Of a stretch of DNA of 64,000 bases, positions 23,471-37,255 are shown in pieces (positions within the stretch are counted from its first letter, which is position 1; every line of letters starts with the position of its first letter). Under the pieces are notes generated by a model that did not search any database, was not told the DNA's origin, and saw only the letters and a list, made by a program, of their open reading frames with translations. This stretch comes from Sipunculus nudus (taxonomy: Eukaryota; Annelida; Sipuncula; Golfingiida; Sipunculidae): positions 55,861,519 to 55,925,518 of the forward strand of contig CM049306.1 of the NCBI GenBank assembly GCA_026874595.1, in the 5' to 3' direction. A program made the position numbers and the translations under genes.

Positions 23471-25369
23471 ATGTATATGTATATGTATATATGTTTATTA
23501 AAAGATGGAATTTTTTTTTAATTTAACAATAAAATATTTCTTGGGGAACAAGACTGTTTTTGTTAGATGAAATCTTTTCTACGATAACCCCTAAGCGAAA
23601 ATAATATGAGCATTCGCAATGTCGCAGTTATATTTGTCTCAAATGACATGTTATAAACATGAGTCACGCAGTATAAGAAAACCATATCAACATACTATAA
23701 GGACGATGCACTTATCATCAACATCGTATACATATATTTTTATTTAGCCCATACCTTTGATCTTATAAACATGTATCAGTGTATTTTTTATTCAGATGTA
23801 GGTCTATAATTCAGGATTTTATTGATAACAGGTATAATCTAAGTAGCTTATATCCTCCTTTGTTATCATTCATAATCCTGTTACATCTCCAATGAAAAAA
23901 AATTAAAGATATTCAATTAATTTTCAATCAACACATTGTGACTAATATGATATGAGAAATGTGATAGATATTCCCTGTGAAAATAAAACTTCATTCTGTC
24001 ACACAAACTTTTTTTTTATCTTGTCAAGGTGACCCAGCCTAGTCATTTAATATATATGGTAATATCTACATTGATGTCATGAAATGTAATTTAGTTACGC
24101 AAGGACAATCATAAAGCCGGCTTGGAATTGGTGCCCCTGGATGTGCTGTCGCTTCTCATTTCCTAGTGACAACACCAGGTACATTCTGTCAATAATCATT
24201 AAGCCATCTCTGTAAGCAAAATGTCAGGCACAGCTAGGTCATATAGTGCTTGTTTTCTCATATATGGGTTAAATAAGTCTTGTTAACATATTTAATATAT
24301 GTTTCCTGATCTTTGAAACACATTCGAAAACTTAAGCTCCTTTATATTAAACTAAGTGTTGTGTTGTAATTGTTGTGTATACAAAAAACTAAGTTAACAC
24401 TTCCCAGAGAGAGAGAGAGAGAGAGAGAGACCGACGAACAGACGAACGAAAGATAGAGAGAAACATGGGACTCTATAAGCATTGTTTGTGAAGCAAAGCA
24501 AGTATCCACTTTCATAAACACCGCATATAACATATAAAACATAAAATATATTTAGAAAGCATAATGTTCTGTATCACTTTACAACAAGTGAAAGAGAATT
24601 GAAGTATTTTAGAGAACTTGACACATTATACACTTTTAAAAATATCTTAAACATGCAAAATGTGTTCTTATCAGCGGGAAGTATGGACATTCGTGCTACA
24701 ACAACCCCACCTCATTCCATGTGTTCACACACAACCCACGTACTTTGTGGCCTGGACCAGGGCATCTGCGCTCGGGAATTAATTACACTTTCGTGATCCG
24801 GTGTCAGAGACGTTGATTAAATAAACAATCGAAGATACTAAGCTCTTTGGGCATTGTGTTACGGAAGCGTAATTAGTACACCTTAATTACATTGCCTGGA
24901 TGCTGCAATGCCTTTCACTTTAACATCTCTAGAGTAAATATTCCATGCTCAATCCCTTGTCTAAAAACCTGCACTAAAAATAAATTAATGTATAACCACG
25001 CATTCATCTGTAAAAGGCCCCAATTACGTGCTGACCTTGTTAGGTACCGTACAGACCTTGACAGGCACCGTGCTAGCCTTGTAAGTTAGTTTGGGTTCAA
25101 TGTGACGTTAAAGATTCTGCGTGCCAGATAAACGCAAGATACCATAGCATCGATAGATTATCGTTCAGTATTGCAATACTTAAAAATGAAGTTAATAAAC
25201 CATGCATCCTTATATATTACAGTCATATATTTCATCCGGACATATTTTTTGAACATTTACATTCAAACGTTAACTGAACAAAAATAAAATATTACAAAAC
25301 AATTCGGTACAACAAATATTTAAAGAAAGCATATCCACACTTTTCGGCTGATTGTCTAAAATAAAATAA
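23471..25369. other. AT-rich sequence, nothing identified
   Basis: Only the GA microsatellite at 24.41 kb stands out. Confidence 0.4.
24410..24431. repeat. GA microsatellite
   Basis: About ten GA units. Confidence 0.9.
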
Positions 25370-28300
25370 AACAGACATACCTGAGCCCTTTTTTCACACC
25401 TGAGACATTTTTGAAAAAATCTGACCCCTCTTTTACACCTTAGACCACTTTTACACTTTATACCCCCCTTTTTTACGTGTGGGACATTTTAACACCTGAG
25501 GCCTTTTAACTTGAGACTTTTTTTTACACTCGAAACCTTCCATACACTGGAGAATCCCTCACACTTCAGATTTTCCTATTACAGCAGACCTCTTGTTTTA
25601 CGCAGGCATATTCTTTACAGTTGAGACCTTATTTAAAATTAAGACGTTTTGTTACATTTAAGAGCTTCTATTACACCAAAGATCTTTCCTACACTTGATA
25701 CATTTCTTTTACACTCCTGACCTTTTCTTACACTTCTAGACCTGTATTAACATGTGCCTTTTTTAACTTGATCATTTTTTATTACAAGTGAGATTGTTTT
25801 TACATTGGGAACCCCTTTTACACCATTATGACACTTGAAACCATTTTCTAACACGTGACATCTTTATTATTGAAACTTTTACAGACCGGAGACCGTTTAA
25901 CACTTTAGAATATTCTTATTACAGCAGAGACCTTTTGTTTGACATGGTCATTTTAATAACATTTGAAAACTTTTTTTAAAATAAAAACGGTTTGTTACAT
26001 TTGAAACATTTTATTGCACCAAAGATATTTTTTAACAAATCAGACCTTTTTACACCCGTACATTTCTTTTAAACTTCAGACCTTTCTTTCAGACTTAAGG
26101 GCTTTTTTTTACACTATTAGACCTGTGTTTACATGAGAAACTGTTTCTGTGATACCTTATTTTACAAGTGAGATAGTTGTGACGCTTTGGACCTCTTTTA
26201 AACTGCAGACCTTTATCGACACTTGTGACTTTTTTTCATACTTGAGCATTTTCAAATACGAGACATTTTTTTACACTTAAGACCTTTTTCACACGAGGCC
26301 TTTCTTACTTATGAGACCTTTATATGCTTTCGATCTTATTTTACACTTGAGACCTTTATGTACACTGTTGATTTTTTTCTCTTGAGACCTTTTTGTTACA
26401 ATAGAGACCTTTTGTTACACTTGAGACGCTGATGTTACACTGGAGACCTTTCTGTTACACTTGAGACCCTTCTGTTACACCTGAGACCTTATCGTTACAC
26501 TTGAGACATTTTTGTTACACTTAAGGCATTTCTTTAACACTTGAGATCTTTTTTGTTACACTTGAGATTTTTCTGTTACACATGATACTTTTTTTCACAT
26601 GAGACCTCTCTGTTACACTTGAGACATTAATGTTACCATTGAGGCCTTTTTGTTACACTCGAGATGTTTTTGTTACACTTGAGATATTTCCGTTACACTT
26701 GAGATTTTTTATTTCACTTGAGATTTTTTTGTTACACTTGAGACATTTTTTTACATTTGAGTCATTTCGTCTACTCTTGAGACATTTTTGTTACATTTGA
26801 GACCTTTTTGTTATTCTTCAGACATTACTGTTACACTTGACACCTTTATATGCTTTCGATCTTATTTTACACTTGAGACCTTTATGTACACTGTTGATTT
26901 TTTTCTCTTGAGACCTTTTTGTTACAATAGAGACCTTTTGTTACACTTGAGACGCTGATGTTACACTGGAGACCTTTCTGTTACACTTGAGACCCTTCTG
27001 TTACACCTGAGACCTTATCGTTACACTTGAGACATTTTTGTTACACTTGAGGCATTTCTTTAACACTTGAGATCTTTTTTGTTACACTTGAGATTTTTCT
27101 GTTACACATGATACTTTTTTTCACATGAGACCTCTCTCTTACACTTGAGACATTAATGTTACCATTGAGGCCTTTTTGTTACACTCGAGATGTTTTTGTT
27201 ACACTTGAGATATTTCCGTTACACTTGAGATTTTTTATTTCACTTGAGATTTTTTTGTTACACTTGAGACATTTTTTTACATTTGAGTCATTTCGTCTAC
27301 TCTTGAGACATTTTTGTTACATTTGAGACCTTTTTGTTATACTTCAGACATTACTGTTACACTTGACACCTTTATATGCTTTCGATCTTATTTTACACTT
27401 GAGACCTTTATGTACACTGTTGATTTTTTCTCTTGAGACCTTTTTGTTACAATAGAGATCTTTTGTTACACTTGAGACACTTATGTTACACTTGAGACCT
27501 TTCTGTTACACCTGAGACCTTATCGTTACACTTAAGACATTTCTGTTACACTTGCGACCTTTTTGATACACTTGAGGCATTTCTTCAACACTTGAGATCT
27601 TTTTGTTACACTTGAGACTTTTCTGTTACACATGAGACTTTTTTTCACATGAGACCTCTCTGTTACACTTGAGACATTAATGTTACCATTGAGGCCTTTT
27701 TGTTACACTCGAGATGTTTTTGTTACACTTGAGATATTTCTGTTAAACTTGAGATTTTTTATTACACTTGAGATTTTTTTGTTACACTTGAGACTTTTTT
27801 TACATTTGAGTCATTTCTTCTACTCTTGGGACATTTTTGTTACATTTGAGACCTTTTTGTTATTCTTCAGACATTACTGTTACACTTGACACCTTTATAT
27901 GCTTTCGATCTTATTTTACACTTGAGACCTTTATGTACACTGTTGATTTTTTCTCTTGAGACCTTTTTGTTACAATAGAGACCTTTTGTTACACTTGAGA
28001 CACTTATGTTACACTGGAGACCTTTCTGTTACACTTGAGACCCTTCTGTTACACCTGAGAACTTTTCGTTACACTTGAAATTTTTCTGTTACACATGAGA
28101 CTTTTTTTCACATGAGACCTCTCTGTTACACTTGAGACATTAATGTTACCATTGAGGTCTTTTGTTACACTCGAGATGTTTTTGTTACACTTGAGATATT
28201 TCCGTTACACTTGAGATTTTTTATTTCACTTGAGATCTTTTTGTTACACTTGAGACATTTTTTTACATTTGAGTCATTTCGTCTACTCTTGAGACATTTT

Positions 28301-28895
28301 TGTTACATCTGAGACCTTTTTGTTATTCTTCAGACATTTCTGTTACACTTGACACCTTTATATGCTTTCGATCTTATTTAATACTTGAGACTTTTATATT
28401 CCCTTGAGACTTTTATATACACTTTTATATACGCCTATATTTCTGTTACACTGGAGACCTTTTTTACACTTTAGATCTTTTTGTTACACTTGAGACATTT
28501 ATATGTTATCTTCGAGGCCTTTTTGTGACACGTGAGACGCTTTTGTTACACTTGAGACATTCCCGTTACACTTGAGACCTTTCTGTTACATTTGGGACCT
28601 TTTTGTTACACTTGAGACCTTTTGTTACACTTTAGATCTTTTTTTTACACTTGAAACATATGTTTATACTTCAGACATTTCTTCTACTCTTTTGACATTT
28701 CTGTTACACTTGAGAACTTTTTGTTTCACTTGAGAAATTTTTGTTACACTTCAGACATTTCTGTTACACTTGAGACATTTAATTTCACTTGAGGAATTTA
28801 TATACACTTTTATTTACACCTATATTTTATCTATAGACCCATATATTATACACTCGAGGCGTTTTATTACACTTCAGACCTCTCTTTGTCAACTG
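25370..28895. repeat. 20-bp minisatellite with ~526-bp higher-order repeats
   Basis: The monomer is close to TTACACTTGAGACCTTTTTG. The first kilobase is irregular; from 26.3 kb the array is regular. A marker (TATATGCTTTCGATCTTATT) occurs at 26321, 26847, 27373, 27896 and 28359, giving spacings of 526, 526, 523 and 463. The order of monomer variants is nearly the same in each block, so whole blocks were duplicated. Confidence 0.95.
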
Positions 28896-30594
28896 ATATA
28901 TTCTTCCTTTTATTTGATTGAATTTTTAGACTTTTGACACTCAAGATTTTTTATATCTCATACACTTTTCTTTTTTGATTTTGTCATATGTATATAAACG
29001 TAATATGAAAACAAAATTTATAAGAAAATTATTTATATTCCAATACCCATTGTGTGTTTAGTGCTGATAGTACAGCCATAAAAATATCATCTAACCGGTT
29101 ATCACTGTATCTTTATACATGTTACATTTTTTAAATTTACGAATGTTTCCATTATAAATATGGTTGTTTCCATCATTATTAGAAAGTCTCACTTCAGTTC
29201 GTGATTGAAACTATAAAAAATTGATATTGCCACCATTGGTAAAATGTACAATAAACCTGATGTGTAACGCAATTATGTTATGATATCACTGAGAGAAAAT
29301 GAAAATTAAAGATTCAAGCTTTATCAAAGCCTTTGTGGACGTGATTATGAGTACCAATCAGGGGAATGAAATGCGCAGGACCAAGGTGTCATTCACATAA
29401 AGGGTAGTCAGAGACTACATATATACCTCCTTCGTTTTTTCCCGATCAAACTTTGGTTTAGTGGCACAGCTAGGACAAAGGCGGTCCATATAACAGTTAA
29501 TGGCTCTGACAACTCCCTGGTTAAATAAATTGTCCTTTCTCTAAATGGTTCAATATTACGTTTAAACAATATTATGGTCAACCGGATTACCTGTAAAATG
29601 TTCCTTGGGTGTTCCCTAACCATCATATAAATTTCTTTTAAGTTCAATCATAACATCTAATAACTTACCGACGACGATAAAATAATAACGCCCTCCCCAA
29701 GAGTATATTTTTTTATTCATCATTCGTTCATCCATTTTTGTTTATTATTGTGCCTTAATTCCTTGTATCGTAATGTTTCTCCTCGTGGATGCCGCAAAAG
29801 TTTCACGTTTATGTATGTCATTAACTTTCGGAACATATAAACTTTATTTGATTCCATTTATTCTGATTACTTGCAGTCAAAGAGGAATGTACCCCATTCC
29901 AATATATACTACATATTTGAATTATATGATAAATAGTTGTCAATTTGCCGAATTTTAAATTTTATATTAATAGTAACAGACCAAGGATTATTTTCTGATA
30001 TCAGGTAACCATCCTCATATGCATATGTCAATTGTGTTTCTTGAAAAAGGGACAAAGTATGCGTAGGACAAAATTAATACCTGCCACAAACGACGTAAAA
30101 ACATGACCATATATGTCTATAATATTATATCAATATATTTTACAGAACACTGCAGAACAAAACACATAAAATCACCCAAAAAAATCCACAAAACCCAGAA
30201 TAAGAATAAGTTGAATATAATGTGATACCCTGCTTACGACAAGAGTCGAGAAATAAATCGAATTAAAAAATGTCCCAAGTCACAAGAAATGTTTAAATCT
30301 CTGCGAATTGAGCGAAGCACACTTACCACATAGGTTGATGCCCCTGTATTTATAATGAAATTTACAGATTTTGTCAATAATGGAAGTAAGGCAGAAACAT
30401 ATATTGGCCACACTGTAATCGATTATAGTTGAAAACGGAATCCAACGACTCTTGCTCCAATGCAATGATGAAATAAGCAATATGGTAATAATACCTACGG
30501 GGGGGGGGGGGGCACAGGGGACCACAGAAAATATTCCAGACAGTAATACTACTAAGAAAGTACACTTTCATATGCAGGTAGCAGACTGGCTTAT

Positions 30595-30597
<3 letters not shown>

Positions 30598-30656
<59 letters not shown>
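30598..30656. repeat. AT microsatellite
   Basis: Uninterrupted TA dinucleotides, about 27 units. Confidence 0.95.
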
Positions 30657-32777
30657 TATTTGGCCAGCGGATATGTTGTACTACCCCCGTCTCGCCCCTG
30701 GGGGTGTAAATATTTTAAAACATGGTTGTTGAAACAGGATACCATTGTTTTAAATCATTAAACTGCCTTTATTTAATGTAATGATACTCAACGGACAAGA
30801 CTTTCGAAAATATAGCGCCAATGCGCCATTTCGGCCCTCTGTCATTAGAGAATCTACTGCCAGCGCACTGGCTGTCAGATTACCGTTACATCCCTCCGCG
30901 GGGATCGCACTTAAAGATTCTGTGTCGATGCAAATAAAATCGTCATTTCTGACAACGCCTCATTGTCTACACGTACGCTGTCACTTGACCTAAACCAAAC
31001 TGATAGTTTGAGAGAAAAACCATTAGAAAAAAATCGTTTTAACTCAGCATATTGGTAAATCCCTCTGCCTGTTTGTTGAATTTCTGCATGCGTTAATACT
31101 TACCAAACCAATATAAATGCCGACTCAGTCGTGTATTAACGGCTACACTAAGTATCCACTTCACAATGTTTCTTCCAAATTAACATGACGAAGGAGTTGC
31201 GATTCCAATGGGTGCCTTAAACGGACTTCCCGTGTAACGGTTCCAGATTACCAACGCTTAAGATTCCCCCCCCCCCCCCCACACACACACTTTAAATCGA
31301 TTCCACATTACCTTACGGTATTACCCTATCAAAATAGCTGTTTCTATTTATTTGCTTAAAGTTTAAATTGATAATTTAAGATTAAATGGATAATATTTCT
31401 AAAATTAAGTTTAATATTTGTACATCTTATGTTTTCATGTAAGTTTTCTTTTCCTTTTGTGAAGTGTATCAGTCAATATAATTTTCAAGGTTATTAATAT
31501 TTTGCGACAAATGTTATTCATAGATTGATTTCATCTTTTAAATTTCGTATCTTATGCGTGATTTTTTGGGATTATAATTCATACCATGGGATTTAAACAT
31601 ATGAATTATCAATTGGTTAAATCATCGAGGGGGTAATCTGAACAGTGCGGGTGTAATATGAAATTACGTTCAGACTAACATAGGAGGTAACTTGATATGG
31701 ATTTCACATCACGGGGGGGGGGGGGGGGATGGTAAAATGAAGTTTGTACACCGTTCTTTTTTTTCATTTTCTTCAATATGATCAGACAAGAAAAAGAATT
31801 GAATAGAACAATCAACGGACAAATCATTATTCAACATTTATGAAACAATCAAGATAATGTCTATCCCGGTAATATCTATTCCGAGAAACCCTAGAAAAAC
31901 TGTACTTATATATTTTCACGCTTAAATCCAGATTTCCTACAAGTTCTTGAACACGTTTCATCTTCCTAAGGCTTTTGTTTCTATTTGTCTAAATGTGGGG
32001 CAGAGCATCTGTTGGAGGAAATGTATGGAATAGATTTACTCAGTTTTATTTCATTCTTTACCTGTGTGGGTATATATTTAGCATTCCGTTCCACCAATGG
32101 TGACTCCTGAACAAAGTGCGTCATAAAACACCTTAAAGGCCACTTTGATAAATTCTTAAATGGCTTTTGACTTCAATGGATATTAAAATTGGTGGAACAC
32201 CATGAACATTCAATACTTCGCCTACAAGTGTACCCACATTGAAATGATCCCGTGCCCCGTAGCGGGAGCCATCCCCAAGACGTTCAATGACGTCAACACA
32301 GCTTAGGTGTCATATAAAATTGTTTATTTTGGTTACATCTCGTGAAAAATCAAACATCTCGTGGTTTCATTCATACACCTGCATATTTTAAATACTAATA
32401 AATTGTTAAGAAAATAAAAAAAAAACTAAAAAGCATTTTTTGTAAACCCTTTGAATGCTACATGCAATGGAAATTTATTAGGTCCAAATTACACTGAATA
32501 GAGCGCAACTTTCCATTTAATTGATGGAAAAAATTTGTTTAACTATATATGTTTTACATATAAATGAGATGAAGAGGGGTCAATGCTGAAGTGGAACAAT
32601 TGACTTGAATATTTTATCAATTCTGCAAAGAAAAACAAACGGTCTATAAACAAAAGAATCAAATAAACGAAAACATGTAGGTGAACACGTCAATCCCTTT
32701 GCGGATGTTGCAACCCGTATCTGATGTACCAACATACGACTTATGTTAACAAACGCACGTGGAATAGGTTTACTTAA

Positions 32778-32778
<1 letters not shown>

Positions 32779-32827
<49 letters not shown>
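32779..32827. repeat. AT microsatellite
   Basis: Uninterrupted TA dinucleotides, about 24 units. Confidence 0.95.
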
Positions 32828-32831
<4 letters not shown>

Positions 32832-33744
32832 CACTTAAGGCTGGTCTCATCAGACAAGTGGTATTTCAGACAGGTTCCACTCAATATAAAAACTATTACA
32901 TAAAGTGCGTTTGTTACCGATCTTTTGTAAGACTGAACCAGTCTTCTCGGACACTACATCAATTCCATTACGAGACTATACCTGCCAGGAATAGGAATGT
33001 GCATCTGTTCTGGTTTTGCAATTAAAGCGCATGGTGTTTCATCACATCTTCGTCCATATAACCTGATATATGTGCATGTGTACTGGGTTTACGTGAACCG
33101 CTATGCTCTCCGTGAATAAACACACGGCTGTTTGTTTAATGAGATCACTCAACAGCTGTTGAAACAAATATCAGCATCACATGCTTCATAATGGTTGATG
33201 ACGTTCTGGAAATTCTGATAATCGAAACCCATGTCGAATAAACATTTTACATAAACACCTTATAGGTAACAATTATGTTCACAGCTACGTACTTATTGTC
33301 ATTATGGTTAAACTAAGAATTTAAAGAGAAGTGGATACCTTTACCACCATGATGCTTAACAACCCATCTAATCATTATCAACACGCGTACACGCGCGCGT
33401 ACAAACGTCTGAAATAAAGGGAAACGAGAAAACATGAAAAATAATTCGGAATAATTAAAACTGCTCCGACATTTTTTCAAAAATATACAATAGCAAAATC
33501 TCGATAAAATTTCCCCTTGCATGTTGTGTTAAGTAGACTAATTATGATGTTATCATGTTTACCATGTTATCCTTATTTTCATGATTTGGTCATATTAACT
33601 TACTATGGAATATGTATAATGTGAGCATACAGATACTGCCTGACATGATTTATGGAAAAAAGTGTCTGAAAACCCAACTTCCTTTACCTTTATGAAAATG
33701 TACAAAGAATTTTTTTAGGTGTCACAATTTTCATTTGTGATGAC

Positions 33745-34811
33745 TCTGACCTGAGCTGACTTGAGATACAGAGTCACTGCAGATAAGCTCAGTGTCACCA
33801 GGTGTTAAGCACAGGGTCACTGAGAATAAGTACAAGGTCACTGAAGGAAAATACAGTGATACTGAGGATAAAGACGGGTCACTTAGGGTAATTACAGTGT
33901 CATGAGGATAAGGACAAGGTCATTGAGGATAGTGTTAGTGAGGATATGCACAGTGGTACTGAGGGTAAGTACAGTGGCAATAAGGATAAGGACAGGGTCA
34001 CTTGGGATAAGGAGAGGGTGACTGAGGTTAAGTGCAGTGTCAATTAGAGTAGGTACAGGGTCACTCTGGGTAAGTACAGTATAACTATGGGTGAACACAG
34101 TGTCACTAAGGCTAAGGACAGGGTCATTGAGGGTAAGTTCGGTGTCACTGAGGATAAGCACAGTGTCATTGAGGGTAAGCACAATGTCATTGAAGAAATG
34201 TTCAATGTGACTTCGGGTAAGTACAGTGTCGCGGAGAATACGAACAGGGTCACTTGGTATTAGAACAGGGTCACTGAGGGTAAAAACAGTGTCACTGAGG
34301 ATAAGGAAAGGGTAACTATGGGTAAGTACAATATCACTTAAGATAAGGGCAGGGTCACTTGAGATAAGGACAGGGTCACTGAGGGTAAAAGCAGTGTCAT
34401 TTAAGAATGTAGAGTGTGACTGTGGGTAAGTACAGTGTCACTGAGGAAAAGGACAGTGTCACTGAGGATACGTACAGTGTCACTGAGGATACGTACAGTG
34501 TAACTGAGGATAAGTACAGGTTTACTGAGAATAAATACATTGCCACTGAGGGTGAGTACAGACTCGTTGAAGAATGGTATACTGTGACCTAAGGTAAGTT
34601 CTGTGTCACTGAGGGTAAGGACAGGGTCACTCTGAGGATGCCTGGTGTCACATAGTTGAACAAAGTGTCACCAAGGATAAGGACAGGGTCACTGAGGGTA
34701 ATTTTAGGGTCACTGAGGATAGGTACTTTGTCATTGAAGGAAATTACACTGAAATCATGAAGATAAGTACAATGTCACTGAGGGTAAGTACAGTGTCATT
34801 GTAGAAAAGTA
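33745..34811. repeat. 21-bp minisatellite
   Basis: About 50 degenerate units close to ACAGTGTCACTGAGGATAAG plus one base, alternating GTGTCACTGAGG and GGGTCACTGAGG forms. The 21-bp period keeps the frame, so the minus strand shows an imperfect seven-residue repeat (MTLCLPS-like) broken by stops. Confidence 0.9.
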
Positions 34812-35394
34812 TGTTATGTAAAATATTTATTTTCAAGTCCTATGTTGTTAACAGTAGCAAGTAAGCTAAAGACAAGTAAGCTACTTCAAAATGCGAGACC
34901 CTAGATGCTTGAAAGCTTGTCCGTCGCCTTTTTAATTAGAAGGCCTGGATGTTATAATTAGACTAGCGTTATATCGATGGCGAACTATTTTGCAGATTAA
35001 TGTGAAGCCATCCATTTGATGGATTAGATCCAAATTCAATATGACGTTCTCTGTATTTGTTTTCTCCCCTTTCTGAGCCTCTCACGTGGCAAAATCAGAA
35101 TACGTGATTAAAACACGTTATTACACCATATTCCCTCCGAGTCCCTCAGTAAAACCTAGTTTAAATACTTTAAAGCAAGGGCATATTTATAAGAAAATTA
35201 TATCATCCACATTTTCCAATAATGGGACAATTTGAGCAATATATGTAACTGTGTTTTTAATAATAATAACTTGTTATCATTGAATCAATTGGCAGATTAT
35301 TTAGGAAGAAATATATTTAAGAATATAATAAGTCTATTACACTTTTGGACTTTTTAGAGCTTTTGTTACGAAGACAAATAAATGAGGGGAAAAT
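34812..35394. other. AT-rich spacer, nothing identified
   Basis: Separates two minisatellites; no feature is recognised apart from the SINE head at its right edge. Confidence 0.4.
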
Positions 35395-35472
35395 CCTGGG
35401 CCGATCCGGGAGTCGAACCTAGGTCGGTGGCGCACAAGTCCGGCGTCCCAACCGCCTCGCTAGAAAAGCAAG
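35395..35472 (-). mobile_element. tRNA-derived SINE head
   Basis: On the minus strand TAGCGAGGCGGTTGGGA (A box) and GGTTCGACTCC (B box) flank TGTGCGCCACCGACC. It shares most bases with the copy at 15.2 kb but in the opposite orientation. The T-arm is good; the anticodon arm is not. Confidence 0.6.
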
Positions 35473-35629
35473 CTTCACTAGCGAGACTGTTCGGTCCCCT
35501 TTTATGTCACCCCGTAACACATATAATAATTACCGGCACCTGAACTGGAACCAGGTCTAAACTACGCGACGAAAAAAATTGGTTATAGATAAGGAACAAA
35601 AAATGATAGGTGGAAAACAATAAAAAATT

Positions 35630-36100
35630 AAGAGGAGGAACACAAGAAAAAAGAGGAGGAACACAAAAAGAAGACGAGGAACACACAAAAAAGAGAAAGA
35701 CACAAAAAGAAAAGGAGTAACAAAAAAAAGAGAAACACAAAAATGAAGAGGAGGAACACAAGAAAAATAGAGGAGGAACACAAAAAGAAGAGGAAGAACA
35801 CAAGAAAAAAAAAGAGGAGGAACACAAAAAGAAGACTAGGAACACACAAAGAAGAGGATGAACACAAAAAAAAGGAGTAACACAAAAAAAGAGGAACACA
35901 AAAATGAAGAGGAGGAACACAAGAAAAGTGGAAGAGGAATGCAAGAAAAAAAGAAGAGGGGTACATAAAAAGAATAGGCGAGAAACTGGAAAAGAAAAGG
36001 AGGAGGACAAATCTATGGCGAGGAACATAAGACAAGAAGAGGAGGAACACATAAAGAAGATGAGGAGCATACAAAGAAGTGGAGGAACACAGCATAGAAT
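35630..36100. repeat. Polypurine minisatellite, about 21-bp period
   Basis: Units close to GAGGAGGAACACAAAAAGAA. The + strand is almost free of T for nearly 470 bases. The minus-strand open frame of 202 codons (Phe, Leu, Cys, Ser rich) is a by-product of the repeat, not a gene. Confidence 0.9.
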
Positions 36101-36541
36101 GAGAGAATCAAACAATCAACTGATATAGGCGACGAGGGTTTGGTTAACGTAGTGAGAAGATTGGTTTATACTTAAATGTGTGCTATGAAGAGTTACTTGA
36201 ACAACATAAAGGAAGTTGGAAAGTAGGAAAGTTGAATTTCCTAAATGCAGATTACAGGGTGGCATACATTAACAGTGGAACAGCCACAGCAAACAGGAAT
36301 GTATACAAGGAAGCGTGAGACAGGAAAGTCGTTGAGACCAAAAAAATTCCCATTAGACCTGGTCACATGTTTATCATCATGTATCCATCGACTGACAGGA
36401 AGGAGGCATAGACTATCAATTCCGGGTTAAAATTTGTTTCCCAGCAGAATAATGGCTACTAGATAACTACGGCTTATTAATGCACAATTCCTGACCCGAA
36501 TAAACGAGTACCTGCTTCCTCCAGACGTCGTTACCGGGTTC

Positions 36542-36560
36542 TAAACTACAGGGGGCGCTC
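36542..36560 (+). promoter_or_regulatory. CTCF-like motif
   Basis: TAAACTACAGGGGGCGCTC agrees with about 16 of 19 positions of the extended CTCF consensus and stands out in an AT-rich stretch. Confidence 0.5.
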
Positions 36561-37002
36561 TTGTACATGCCTGGAGCAGGATGTGAGTGGGAGCAGGAAG
36601 TCATGCAGTAATGGAAATCTGGAGGGAATCATTGTTCTTGAGGGAGAACGCACAAACTGTTGTCAAATAACAATGTGATCATGTTTGAAAAACTTTTACA
36701 ACGTAAGGTGTATGGTTCATATAAAATCAGATTTCGGATCCTCTATAACAATCAGACTTGTAAAAGTAGTATGTTTAAGCCTGCTATACATGTACCAGTT
36801 CATGTACGAAACGATCTGCTCTGCTATATTTACATGGAAGTGCTTGCATATAACCATATTTCCCAGTGAACATGTGTTGAAGGCATACTTGCATACTAAG
36901 CAAAACGTTCAGATCAATTTTTGCATCCTGGACCCCCTCCCCATTTTCTCGGCCCTGGGGATATTTTTTTTATTTTATCATTAGTCCTCCTTTTCCTGGA
37001 TT

Positions 37003-37022
37003 CTGGATCCGCCCCTCTGGCA
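37003..37022. mobile_element. Solo hAT-like terminus
   Basis: CTGGATCCGCCCCTCTGG is the reverse complement of a CAGAGGGGCGGATCCAG-type hAT end. No matching opposite end was found nearby. Confidence 0.3.
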
Positions 37023-37255
37023 TGATTCAATCGGCTGTTCCTTGTATTGTATTTGGAATTCAGAAGCATGCAGAATCAGCTTGAACTGTTGTAGATGCCT
37101 TAACACCCACAGGAAGACATTGATGAACACAAGATGACGAATTCTTGTACTTTCCTGGTTGTTCCTGAGCAATGATACTTGTGTCAAGAGGGATGTTGTA
37201 GTAATTTAGCATGTACCTGAGTCATCATAACGTGCACTTTCGCCTTTGCTTTCAG

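Larger units (their letters stand above)
28896..33744. other. AT-rich sequence with microsatellites and homopolymers
   Basis: Contains two TA arrays, a 14-base G run (30499), a 15-base C run followed by AC repeats (31266), and a 16-base G run (31713). No gene is supported. Confidence 0.45.
36130..37255. other. Spacer with CTCF-like site and hAT-like terminus
   Basis: No coding region is supported before the exon candidate at 37256. Confidence 0.4.

Noticed and set aside
25370-28895. Regularly spaced short repeats resembling a CRISPR array
   Set aside because: Units are directly contiguous 20-bp monomers without unique spacers, and the window is eukaryotic.
35507-36115. 202-codon minus-strand open frame, the longest in the window
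   Set aside because: It is produced by the polypurine minisatellite; composition is Phe/Leu/Cys/Ser only and several frames are open at once.
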